From Smittium culicis (taxonomy: Eukaryota; Kickxellomycota; Harpellomycetes; Harpellales; Legeriomycetaceae), in the NCBI GenBank assembly GCA_001970855.1, contig LSSN01000002.1, forward strand, positions 62,001 to 126,000: a DNA stretch of 64,000 bases. The letters are read 5' to 3'. Within the stretch, counting starts at the first letter, position 1. The number at the start of each line of letters is the position of its first letter. The notes beneath the pieces were generated by a model that did no database searches, was not told the origin of the DNA, and saw only the letters and a list, made by a program, of their open reading frames with translations. Position numbers and translations under genes: made by a program. Shown here in pieces: positions 10,849-22,800 of this stretch.

Positions 10849-11520
10849 AATTTTTTAAACAGACCAGCCAAATTGTGTAAAATTAAAAATCTAAAAAAAA
10901 AAAAAAAAAAAAAAAAAANNNNNNNNNNNNNNNNNNNNNNNNNNNNNNNNNNNNNNNNNNNNNNNNNNNNNNNNNNNNNNNNNNNNNNNNNNNNNNNNNN
11001 NNNNNNNNNNNNNNNNNNNNNNNNNNNNNNNNNNNNNNNNNNNNNNNNNNNNNNNNNNNNNNNNNNNNNNNNNNNNNNNNNNNNNNNNNNNNNNNNNNNN
11101 NNNNNNNNNNNNNNNNNNNNNNNNNNNNNNNNNNNNNNNNNNNNNNNNNNNNNNNNNNNNNNNNNNNNNNNNNNNNNNNNNNNNNNNNNNNNNNNNNNNN
11201 NNNNNNNNNNNNNNNNNNNNNNNNNNNNNNNNNNNNNNNNNNNNNNNNNNNNNNNNNNNNNNNNNNNNNNNNNNNNNNNNNNNNNNNNNNNNNNNNNNNN
11301 NNNNNNNNNNNNNNNNNNNNNNNNNNNNNNNNNNNNNNNNNNNNNNNNNNNNNNNNNNNNNNNNNNNNNNNNNNNNNNNNNNNNNNNNNNNNNNNNNNNN
11401 NNNNNNNNNNNNNNNNNNNNNNNNNNNNNNNNNNNNNNNNNNNNNNNNNNNNNAATTTTTTAAACAGACCAGCCAAATTGTGTAAAATTAAAAAACTAAA
11501 AAAAAAAAAAAAAAAAAAAA
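10849..11520. other. Assembly gap (N run 10919-11453) with identical flanks
   Basis: 535 unknown bases. The sequence leading into the gap (from 10849: a short T run, then AAACAGACCAGCCAAATTG, then a poly-A run) is repeated almost exactly right after it (from 11454). Either the two contigs overlap and the gap is artificial, or two repeat copies flank it. Open frames crossing the N run are meaningless. Confidence 0.9.
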
Positions 11521-13499
11521 CTAATTTAAATTGTCTAAAAAGTAAATTAATTGAAACTATATCTGATATTTCACAATATTTAATATCCCTTAAGTGGGGT
11601 ACAGCAATTATTTAAAGAGTAAAACCACCCGATAATGCTAATAATATAAAAAATAACTACAAATATACATTGCTTATTAAATAAATCACAGGAATTGACC
11701 ATTAAAACAGAAAAAATTGTATGATTGAGAGTCAATCTCTTTAAACTAAAATAAAACCTGGAGGTAATAGAAAACGACATAAATTATTAGTTGAAGATTC
11801 GCTAAATCAACTAGGAGAAATAGAAAACTTTTTTAAGATTAAAAAAAGGAGTTAAAATCTCTTTTTGCAGTTCAAAAACTATGAGCGTGTAAAGAAAGAA
11901 AAAAAATTTTTTAAATTAAATTATAATAATATAAAAACAATAAATCTTATTTTAAGTGCTGAATACTAACTAAATTATAAAAATTTTAATATTCCATCAT
12001 ACATTGTTTTATTTACATGGAAAGTGTCGCTGTTTATAACCTGGTATGGCACTACATGTGTTTCACTATTCAATTGATAGATGTTTTGTACTTTTTTTTA
12101 TTTAGTTTTAAATTTAAATTATTAGGTTTTCTCAAATATGAAACTTTAGATAATGATAAAAAAAGCATTTTTTGAAGGTTTTTTTATACCTTTTTCGTGA
12201 TAATATATATTTCTTACTTTTAGTAAGAAATGGCGTTTAATAGAGAAAATACGAGTTATAAGTTTTAATGAAATTATAATGTAAGAATGCAATAAAGAAT
12301 AACGTTTTTTAAAGATGGTAAAGATCTAATCAAGTTAGTATTTAAAAAAAAAAAACTTTTTTTAACATGAGAATATAGGATTTTCTTTGCTAAAAGAGAA
12401 AACAAAAACATCAAGTACTATATGTTTCAGATCAATACTTAATTTATATCATTGGCTAGTAGGTTTTTACTAAGAAAAAAATAGCTAAAAATAATACGAT
12501 AACCTGTAAATTATAGACGATATTATTGAAATCACAAAAATTAAACACAAATAAATTATCTCATACTAAGAAAATATCATTAAAACGTTTATTAAAAGGG
12601 AAAATACAATTTTTTCAATAGAATATTAGAAATCATGGGAGCTTAAATACTGATCCTATGGAAAGGAACTACAATTATATTCACTTTTTTAAAAAATTTG
12701 ATATTTAAAAATATCAATAGAATGGCTAAAAAAATTAATAGGATAAAAAAATATGCTAATTAACTATTACCCTTAATATTGTAGTAAAATATTTATTAAA
12801 GAAAAAAATTTTATCGAAAAATCAACAAATAAATATTTCGACAATATTATAATTTAGCTAAAAGGGTTTTGTTTTATAAAATAGCTAAAATTCCAGGACC
12901 TATGTAACGGCCCAAAAAATAAGAGTTAATTAAAACCACTATCGAACACAATAATTAAAGAATAATAAAAAACGCCATTAATTCTAATAATACTATACTT
13001 AGTAAAGTTATTGATCATTAAAGATTTACTGAACTGAACGTCGTGATAAAAATTTTCACCGAAGCAAAATTCACAAGCGAAATTAGAAAACCCCTAATCA
13101 AAAATGACACATATAAATAATTTAAAAATTGAAATATTAGATTTAAAGAATAAGTTTAAAAAAACTTTCAATTACTGAATAGTTCATCAAAGACGTTTCA
13201 AAAATTTAAAATAAAAGGTTAAAATTTTAGAGTGATGCAAACTAGAAATGCGTTTAATTAATAAGAATAATTAATGAAACAACTGTTTCTGATGTCGAAA
13301 ATGAAAAACAATAATAAATTTAATATAAAAAAGCAGAGAAATTTGCATAATTAAAGCGTGATAATAAGGAGAAGGAATAAAAATAAAAACATTTTAAACT
13401 TTAAAAAAAAAGGGTGCAAGGTTGATTTGAATGAAGCTAGTGTAAATTAACTTTTTTTTTTTTGTGTCACAAACTATATATAATCAAATTAATTAAGGC
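11521..13499. other. AT-rich desert
   Basis: No credible gene. Short frames are made of Lys, Asn, Ile and Phe codons as expected by chance. Faint coding-like pieces near 13020-13450 may belong to the LINE trace that follows, but I cannot place them. Confidence 0.45.
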
Positions 13500-15204
13500 A
13501 AAAAAATTTTTAAAAATGACGTATAAGCAATCTATAATATAGTAAAAACAATTGGGGACTAAACATGTACTTAATAGAGTGGTCAAATCAAGTTTTTTTC
13601 ATCTGCAACAAACATTCATTAAAAAAAATGTTTATCTTTTTGGTAGAACTAAGGAACGAAAGTATAATTCGATCAAAATTAGTAACAATTCACAAGAACT
13701 AGAAAAATTCTAAACAAATATACTTTCTTTGAGTTTCAAGATAATAATACCAAAATTCAATGAAAAAATGATTAAAATATTAAAAAATTTAAATTTTATT
13801 TCAATAATACTGTAAACGATAGACTTTTTTTTTAAACTCGTTATCAAAAGCTCAAAAATTAACAGAAATAAATCTACGATATCATAATAATAGGTGATAT
13901 GAATACCGTCGAAGATGAATAATGCAATTTTTTTCCTTTCAAAATAACAAAAAAAAAATTCTGGAAGAATCAAAAAAACTAATAAATCCCTTAAAATTTA
14001 AAAAATCCATCAGCCAACCATTAAACGATAAAAAAATTGATACGTGATCTGAATACTTCGATAGATACAAATCTAGAATCGAAATATTTATTTACATATT
14101 GACATAATCATTAAATTAACCATCAACGATATTGGATATATCGAGTTCTACTAATTTAAATCTATATATCTAAGAATAATTAATTTTTAGGCCGAAAAAA
14201 AAAAGATTAAAACTATTAGCAGCGATCTAAATACAAAAATTCTTGAAATGAATCAATTTTCGATGATTAAACCTGAATAATAGATGGTCTGTGTAGTTCT
14301 TTGGCTAGTTATAGTGATATTAATAGTATAAAAGTAAATATATTATTTATGGTAAGCATTTTAGATTTGGGAGGGTGGGGGTAAATCTAACTATTATATC
14401 TAGAATATTCTATTAAATTTTACCAATATTTATTATTAAACGTAGATGTAAGATCAAGCTATTGAATTCCACATTAAAAAAATAATCAATATGAAAGGGC
14501 TATATAAATAATATTTCAGATCAAAAATAATACAATATCGCGTTCTATATGAATGAAATGACGAAACATAAATAAATAGCTTTTTGAGTATTTAAAACGA
14601 AAGAAAAAACGAAATATATGTGGAAGTGTAGAAAAGACCAAAGATTTCTCTTTGTAGTCTGATTCTATACTTCTGGTTTTTCTTGTATTTTCTGGAAATC
14701 ATCTTTTAAAATTTAATCTTTCTGAGTATAATGATGATTTCAAACTAAATATGACAGTTTTATGACCCACTAATTACTTTTTTAATTAATTAAATTTATA
14801 ATGATAAGTATAACAAAATTCATGACATAAAATTTGATATGAAATCAGAAAGGTATAAAAACCGCCACAAAACGACAAATAAACATCATCGAAAAATAGG
14901 AAAATTTAAAAGGAATAATTGAAACAATTCCAAAGTGATTATTTTATTATTTAATTTAAAAACTTTAATTTTTTATAATTACTTTTTATTAATAAAATCA
15001 TCAATTTACATATTCAAATAAACCTTTTATACCAAAATTTAAACTCTTTATTGTAATATTAAATATAAATCAAACTCTAACCAAAAATGAAAGCAATATC
15101 AACATGAGATCTGTAATAATACGCTCAAAAGAACCGGAGTATTTGGCCGCAGTAGCTAAAACTTGTAAATAATATCTAATAATAATAATAATAATAATAA
15201 TAAT
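13500..15204 (+). mobile_element. Eroded LINE trace: endonuclease motif and (TAA)n tail
   Basis: On the plus strand, 13870-13920 reads YDIIIIGDMNTVEDE. It resembles the GDxN motif block of the apurinic-type endonuclease of LINEs and nearly repeats the DMNTVENE block of the better preserved LINE at 17.4-22.8 kb. Downstream sequence is too eroded to follow. At 15130-15204 a GC-richer segment with PEYLAAVAKTCK is followed by a (TAA)n run (15178-15204), like the 3' tail of many LINEs. Treating these as one element is an inference. Confidence 0.35.
15178..15204 (+). repeat. (TAA)n microsatellite
   Basis: About nine tandem TAA/AAT units. It may be the 3' tail of a LINE insertion, or an independent microsatellite. 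Confidence 0.8.
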
Positions 15205-15485
15205 TTATAGGCCTATAATTTTTTATCACACATTTATATGAAGACAAATAAAATTTGACAAATCTAAGAGATGAAATAGACATAAATCATAATTCAAATT
15301 TTGATTATGTCTTAAATTATGCCTGAATGCGCCAAATAAACTCTAATTTTTTTAATAAATAGCATTTTTTTCTTTGAATTTTCTTTATCTCAAAAAATTT
15401 TTTAAAAAATTCGGTTTTATATTAAATTATATTATAAATTATATTCTAATTTGTACATAACTTTTCTTTTGTCTCAGAAATTAAA

Positions 15486-17370
15486 TTAATCATAATTCAT
15501 AAGTATACAAAACACTTTAAAAAAAATTTTAAAGTTAAAAAAATATAAAAAAAATTTTTTTTCAACCGACTCCCTCCGCCGCCCTAGCAACTTCATACCC
15601 ACTGGGCATTGGTTCAAGGGGGCTGGTGAATCACTTATACTTTGAAGTATAAGTGTTCTAGGCACGCGGATGCCGTTCAAAAATTTGGCTGTTTCCAGCT
15701 CAAAATTTTGATCGGCTGTGCCAGCTCGAAGCTGGCTCAAAGATTGTTTAGACTCCCCCCCAAGGAGTTTTCCAACTAGCCCCAACCGGGCTTCGTTGAA
15801 ATTCGAAAGCAAATTTTTTTTATCAGAGCGGATCGGCGTCACTACGAACCGGCCGATCGTCGTTGTTATGTGATTTCGCCACCGGCTGCAGCTCAGAAGT
15901 ATGTGGTCGACCGTCTCAGGCACACACAAGTTGCAGCAGGGGCAAAAATTTTTAAATTTTTGGTCGACGATTTTCATGTTCGATAGGCGCTGGGCAGTCC
16001 GGAATGTGCCCATACGCATTTTCCCAATGTCCTGAAGGCCCAGCTTCAGGTCCGGATACATAGCTTGAAGGTCAACCCAGTTGCCTTTTTTCCCAATTTT
16101 CCTGTCCACCGTCCACCGGTGGATGACAGACCGGTTATTTCGTCGTTTCCGGTCGACTATCGTGATGATAGTCTGACCGTTTATATCTTGGGAGCAAAAA
16201 TTTTTGATGCACCGGGCGCTCCCGGTCACCCAGGTGGCCATCCGTGCCTTCATCAGAGCCTTGATGAGGTCGGCGATCCATGTTTTTGATGTTGGCCACT
16301 TATAGTATGCACGCTCACGGGCTGTACTGGTGCGCATAAACACTGAGCTTATTCATAGTTCATCTCTGATGCGCTTCATGGCCGCTGATTTCCCGACATT
16401 GGCAATCATTCGGATCGCCTTGTCTATTTACATCTGTATGGACTTGCATCTGACTTCGCTCATGCCAAATGTCTCCCCACCGTAACATCCAATCGGCATC
16501 AGAACCGAATTGATGAACTTTATTTTTAACGTTGTCAGCACATCAGACCGTCTCAGGAAGCTGTAGGCAGCGTATACAGCCTTCCTGACATTGTTCTTGT
16601 TGTTCTTGATCGTCCCAGATACGTCCCACTTGCTATTCATAATATAGCCCAAGTAGGTGTACTGGTCGGTGGAGTTGACTTTTTGGCACTGCAGGGTCAT
16701 ATCAGTGGTCAACTCCCCGCTTATAGTCATTATCCCGCACTTGGAGGCATTCACAGCCATTTCCCAAGTGTCCGACCATTCGGTTATGGTGTTCAGTGCA
16801 TCTTGTAGCTCGGCTGATGATTCGGCCAATAGCACGGCATCGTCAGCAAACAGTAGTCCTGGTATGCGTGAGGTGAGCCCAAGCACCTACACACCACGCA
16901 CGCTCTTGAATATGTCGTTAAAATCAAAATCGAAGAGTATCGGCGATGCTAGGCACCCTTGCCACACTCCACAGAGGTATTCGGTGGAGTTGGAAACTTC
17001 ATTTACAACTCTCACTTCGATTTTCGGGGCATCATATACGCCCTTGATCATATTGAGGAGTTTTCCACCAATACCCACTTATCGCAGTTTATGCAGTAGG
17101 GCCATGTGGGGGACGCGGTTGTAGTCATTGCTATAGTCGATATAGCACAACCATGTTTCCTTGTTCTCGATTTTTCGTCTGCAGAATATTTCGTATAGAA
17201 TGGCCTCTTGACCCGCACACTCCTCGAAACTCTGAAATCCGACTTGCTCTTTTACCATTATTTGGTATTTTGGATCGATTTTGCAGAGTTTAGTGGCCAC
17301 AATTTTGGCCACCAGTTTCGCCAGTGTTGATATCAGTGATATCAATCGACATCTATCTGGGTTTTTTGAA
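15486..17370 (-). pseudogene. GC-rich LINE fragment: reverse transcriptase C-part and zinc finger, four in-frame stops
   Basis: One minus-strand frame runs from about 17370 to the stop at 15486, broken only by stops at 17079-17081 (TAA), 16887-16889 (TAG), 16428-16430 (TAA) and 16344-16346 (TGA). It reads ISLISTLAKLVAKI, then QVGFQ, WLCYIDYSNDYN (usually DxxxAFD), WQGCLASPILF, the catalytic block GLLFADDAVLLAES, YLGY, and a C-terminal CPCCNLCVPETVDHILLSC zinc finger of the LINE type. ORF1, the endonuclease and the first fingers motifs are missing, so it is 5' truncated. Clean homology ends near 15560; the last residues are read from AT-rich flank. Its GC content is near 50 percent, against roughly a quarter around it, so it is a young insertion or one from a differently composed source. 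Each stop could arise by one C-to-T change from Gln or Arg codons. Confidence 0.9.
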
Positions 17371-20300
17371 TAAAAATTTATTTATTGGTTTTATTTTAAT
17401 AAATTTTATTTAAAAGCTAGAGGTTAAAGTATAATTATAAGAATTATAAGAAAAGAGAGAAGAATTTCATTGAAAGAGTCACAAATATCATCTTTCACTG
17501 AACACTAATTTCCTCCCTGAATCTATTGAGAACCATTTGGTTCTTATAGCTCTATCCAAGATTCTCTTTTAATATTTTTGAAAATAATTTTTTTTCCAGG
17601 TCGTATTTCCACCTGTTAAATATTCCTTCTCAAATTATATTTGTAACTCATAGAGCAGATTCGACTCTTTCCCGGTTTATATTCTATATGGAAAGTATAT
17701 ACAGTATTTCTACTTTCGAAAACTTCTTTTCCATTGACTGTAAAAAATTAAATATCATATCTGTTATTATTTTATTGGATAACCCGCTTTAGAATGAATT
17801 TGTACATAAAAAACTATAATTTCTTTTCCAAAAATCGTTAATTCGCCTACATCAAATGTAAATATGCAGAATTGTTTCTTTTTTTCCTATACATGATTTA
17901 CATACTTGCGATTGGATATAAATACCCTTATTCAAAATCCTGAGATTTTCTCCAGTAAGTATTGCGTTGTGAATTAGGAGCTATATGTGAATTATCATTT
18001 TAGGTTCCAGGTCGATTTTATGGATTTTCACCCAATTATAAAAAGGCTCAATATTTGCCGTTCTACCTATTTGTCCCCATTTAGGTTTAACTGTCAATCT
18101 TTTCTAGCGTGATCTTCGAGTTTGAATATAGCTTTTTTGTTTGAGTATTTAGTTATTGGCTTGTTTTTTATCAAAAAGGTTTCATTGAACTTATAAAATT
18201 TCCGGAATATTTTTGATCAAACAATTTTCCCTTTAAACGCGATTATATTGGTAAAATTATTATTTTTTCGTTTTTTTTATGTTATATATGAAAACTGGTT
18301 GGTTGTCCCATAATAGATTGAATTATGAGACGAATGTTCCGCAATTGGCTATGCCGTTATTTTATAGACATTTTATTTCTTTTTTTGTTTGGTTTGCTTC
18401 AATTAGTTAATTTATTTTATTTAGGCCTATCGTTTTGATTTTTTCGAATGAGAAATTACAGATATTATCTATTTTTGGGTGTAAATTCTTTTAGAAATTT
18501 TTAATGAGTGTTTGCATATTGATGGAAGCTTATTATATTTATTTGACTGATCTTTTTCGGTCAGAAAATCAAAATGTTCTGGAAGCTATATAGTTTGACT
18601 GCTAGGAATTTAAAATTTTTATAGGCTGATCCTAGTAACACACATTTTTTATTGTCTATTAATGAATTGAAACACTTCATAAATAATGATTTTGATTTTT
18701 TATCGATATTAAGTAATCCGAGGCACCTATTTTTAGTTCGATTTCAACTACTTATATTTTTATTCGTGTTTTTTTATCAGACCAAATAAAATTTTTTGAT
18801 TGCTTTTTTGATATCTTTCATGAATTTTTTATCTATGGAATGAAATTGGAGGCAAGAAATAATCTTGATAATATAAAAGCATTGGCTAGGATAATATTCC
18901 CTTTGATGGATTGTTTTATATTCTTTAAACTATTAATCCTATTGGTTATACTATTATATAAGTATTTTTATATATTTTTTAATTTATACTCCGCATGAAT
19001 CAAATTTAATACCAAGATATTTGAATGGCTAATTTTGCAGTAAATTTTTTTGATATAGTCAACTATCTTTGGGGTCTCCTAATTTAATATAACTAGTTTT
19101 TTATATGTTTATATTTGCATTATTTGCTAGAAAATAGATATTTAAAGCTTCAGGTACTGCTTTTTCATCGATCTTATTGGATACCCCAATTATTAAACCA
19201 TCTGCGTACGCGATATATTTAAAATATTCTTTGCCCAATGGTATCCCTTTGCAGGTTTTTTTATTTGTTTTAGAACCGGTTTAATACTAGATTGATTGTT
19301 AACGGAGATAAAAAGCCTCTTTGTCTCAACCCTTGCCTAATAGTTATAGTCTCAGTAAAATTAATATTGAATATTACTCAGGTAACAGTGTTTATATACA
19401 ATTTTTTAATACTATTAATTAAAAATTGACCTATTCAAAGTGCTGAGAGGCATTTAAGAAGCTAAACCTAGCCTAACCTAACCTATAATATACCTTTTCT
19501 TGATCTAATAGGAGGAGCTATATTTGTTTTTCTAGGTTCTGTTTTGCTGTTTTCTATCAAAAAACTCGTTGCGTGTATAATATTAAAAATACTTCTATCT
19601 TTTATGAATTCCAATTGGTTATGGTTTATAATTTTCCCAATGACTTTCTGTGGTATATTACTTAATATATTTGTGTATATTTTCTCGTCTGTATTGCACA
19701 GAGTGAATTGTCTATAATTTTTAAATTATTCTGGGTCTCAGTTTTAGGAATCAACACTATTACAGAACCTCCACTAAAATTGTTCCAATTTTGCATTTCT
19801 GTGGGGTTATTGTTGATTTTTTCAAAGTTTTCAGATATTTTTTCTATAAAGCATTTGAAAAATTCAAAATCCAATCCATCATTTTCAGGAACATGATATT
19901 TTGCGAACTAATTATATACTCCAAAGTTTCATTCTTGGAAATGATTTCCTCAAATAAGGTTTTGTCTAAGTTATTTAACCTATTTTTAATTAAATAAATT
20001 AGTTTTGATTGTCTATCTGAATATTTTAGTCCTTAGAGAAATACTTAGATTATAATGACTGGAATTCTTTTAGTATTTCATCTTTTCCCGCAATTTTTTC
20101 GCAATATGAATTGCTTAGCTCGTTTATATCTTTTTTAGTCTCCATTTTTTTTAAAAGCTCAAAAATTTTTTTATTTTATCTCTTATTTATTTCTATCCAC
20201 TTAAAACGCGACCTTATAATCATTATATCAAGTTTTTCTTTTTTGATCTTATTGATTTGATTTTAATTATCTATATTGCTTTGTTGTATTTTTTAACTTT

Positions 20301-22800
20301 AGAGGTGTCATTGATGCTTTTTTTATTTTTATATTGTACGCTTTATTTGTGAATTCGAGAATTTCCTATCTTTTATTGAGCGAATTGTATTTACATAATT
20401 CAATAAAAATTTTCATGCATTTTTTTATAATTAAGCTCAATGTTACAGATTTTGAACGTTTTTGTCTATGGCTCCACTAATAGTGAATTTTGTAAGCGAT
20501 TTTTCTGAAAGACTAGAATTAAGTTTCCGATTATTGGATGCGACATTATTATTTGTCATTTTTTAAATTTATATCGATATGTATTTGCGATCAGAAAATT
20601 CTTAAAGCTCAATTTCTTTAATAGTAGTATTGCCTATCATTTTTTCGTCAATAAGAAAGTGGTCTATTCTAGATCTGTATTTTCCAGAGCATTCAGGCAA
20701 CGTAAAATATTTTAATTAGCCAATAATTTACTTATACAATTGACTAACATAAATTTATTCTTTTGTAGTTCCATATTTATCCATTCCCTTCTATCGGTTA
20801 ATTTATTTGTGAAAATGTCTTTATACTCATTTTCAACCGTATTCATGTCTCAAACTAACATTTTCTATTCATTTTTAATAACTTTATTGGTTAAATTTTC
20901 CTGAAAAAACCCTAAAGTGATTCTTCTATTTTTTTTATTGTTATTGGGCGGATAAAAATTCACTAATTTCAATTTTATATTACTGTTTTTTAGTTTTTTT
21001 ATGATTATTCTTTCTTCAAAGAATATAGTATTATCTATTATTTAGTATCGATCGTTATTTATTATTATTGCAGTATAATTGGATCATGTTATTTTATTAT
21101 TTTAGTAGAATAACGTAATTATTTTGTATATATCTTTTATTTTGATTTCTTGTAGGCAAAAAATCTTTTATTTTTTTTTTATCTGATATTTTTTTTACGC
21201 TGAATTTAGTTATTTAGAGTGTGGTATGTTATTTTTTTTTCTTATTCATATTATTTAGATTGGTATTAATTCCACCCCTATCATTAAATTAGTAGTGATG
21301 TATTTTTCAATTTACTACATATTTGTGCCAGCACTGGTTCCGTTGACAATTTCAGTAACAGGTATAATAGTTAGGCCAACTTGATCATTACTGTTGTCCT
21401 TTTCATTTGAAAAATAGCCTATACCATCAGACCGATTTGATTCAGCGACCTCGATGATAGAATTATCTTTTTTTGATCTGAAGTTTAACAAATCATGTAA
21501 TTCTATTCCGTTATTTTTCATAATTGATTTAATTTCTATTAATTTTATTTTTTCTCTCTTTTTTGACTTTCTTTAAAATATTTCCGGTGTATCAGACTTA
21601 TCAGATAGTGCTATTTTTCTAACCAATGTTTTTCTAACGCTAACAATTTTTAGATTTCTCCTATTACGTATCCTAGTAGGTTATCTCATAGTTTTGATAT
21701 CATTTTTAGGTACTTTTAAGCCATTTTTTTGTGTGAATAAATTATTTATATCATCTTTAATTTTTTATGATGGGTTAAAATTTTTTGAAATATTAATTTC
21801 ATTTTTAGATTCACCAAGCGATTCAATATCTACGATTTTATTCGATAATATCTGTTCTTTAACAATCTCTTTAGGAAAAGCAGATTCTTATTGCAAATTT
21901 TCTATTTTTTGATACTTATATCTTCTGTTTTATTTAATTTTTTTTTTAATTTTCTAGTTAATTTTCAATAAAAACCTTTTATATTATGTTTTTTGGGTTT
22001 GATTCTCGATTTATTTTCAATATTTTTTCATTTTTAACTTTAATCTCTGGGCATTGATATTTCCAGTGGTCTACTTTTTTTTTGATATGTGCAGATACTT
22101 TGACCACCATTCCTTAAAAGCACTACTTTTGCGTCATTTATATTAAGGCTATTAAGTATTTCATTGTCATTCTTGGTTTTAAGAATTGTTTTCAAAATCC
22201 ATGGTGGATATTAGTTAAAGTTTGCGTTTTTAAGGGCAGTGATATCAGTATTCTCACCGATATCTTTAAGAGCATCGAACGCTTTTTGGGAAAAATCTTA
22301 AAAACTCAGTCCAGTAAAAGACGGTACAGTATAAATTTATATTCTTCAATATACTCAGATGTTTATAAGAGCTTAATTTTTTTTGCTTTTTCTTGGTTCT
22401 TTTTATTAGTAAATTTAAAAAATGTTATTTTTCTTTTTTTTTTTTTTCTAATTCAAAATACGTTTGAAAATTTTCGTGTCACTCTAGTATACTTTCGATG
22501 ACGTCATCAATTTCACTGTAATGATCAGTTAGTTTATGACCCAATTTGAAGAAAGTACCTCCCATGCATAATACTTTTTTCTTTTTAGGTTTAATCCCAT
22601 AGACCATTTCCAACAGTGACACTTTTTTATAGTTAGGGTTTTTAGCTATATTTCTTTTTCCTAATGCCTATTACTGAAATTTCAGGAAGTTTCGTTTTGG
22701 GACTAAAAACCTTGGTCCAAATTATGTTAGGTTGAACTTGCTCAACACTTTTAACAGTATCCATTGGGGGTATCGAATTTCTTGTGTGTATCTATATAAT
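17371..22800 (-). pseudogene. AT-eroded non-LTR retrotransposon (LINE): ORF1, endonuclease, RT, zinc finger
   Basis: Read on the minus strand with many stops and frameshifts. From the 5' side: an ORF1-like stretch (about 22510-22660; KKVSLLEMVYGIKPKKKK, then MGGTFFKLGH) and a possible zinc-knuckle end DHWKYQCP (22045-22070). Endonuclease motifs NFYPPNNN (near 20950), DMNTVENEYKDIF (near 20845) and RSRIDHFLIDEK (20640-20680). RT motifs VIVLIPKTETQNNLK (about 19735-19775), QKVIGKIIN (near 19640), TITIRQGLRQRGFLSPL (19290-19345) and AYADGLIIG (about 19195-19220, normally YADD). A C-terminal finger VCKSCIGKKETILHI (17865-17915). This is a whole LINE, long dead and eroded to the local AT content. 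It has the same orientation as the younger LINE that abuts its 3' end. Confidence 0.8.

Noticed and set aside
10873..11476. Long open frames on both strands across the N run
   Set aside because: They consist almost wholly of unknown residues and exist only because N codons are not stops.
16065..17124. Plus-strand frames opposite the GC-rich LINE
   Set aside because: The minus strand carries the RT and zinc-finger motifs; the plus-strand frames are shadows.
19465..19488. Telomere or subtelomere call
   Set aside because: Only a few degenerate units, embedded in an eroded retrotransposon.
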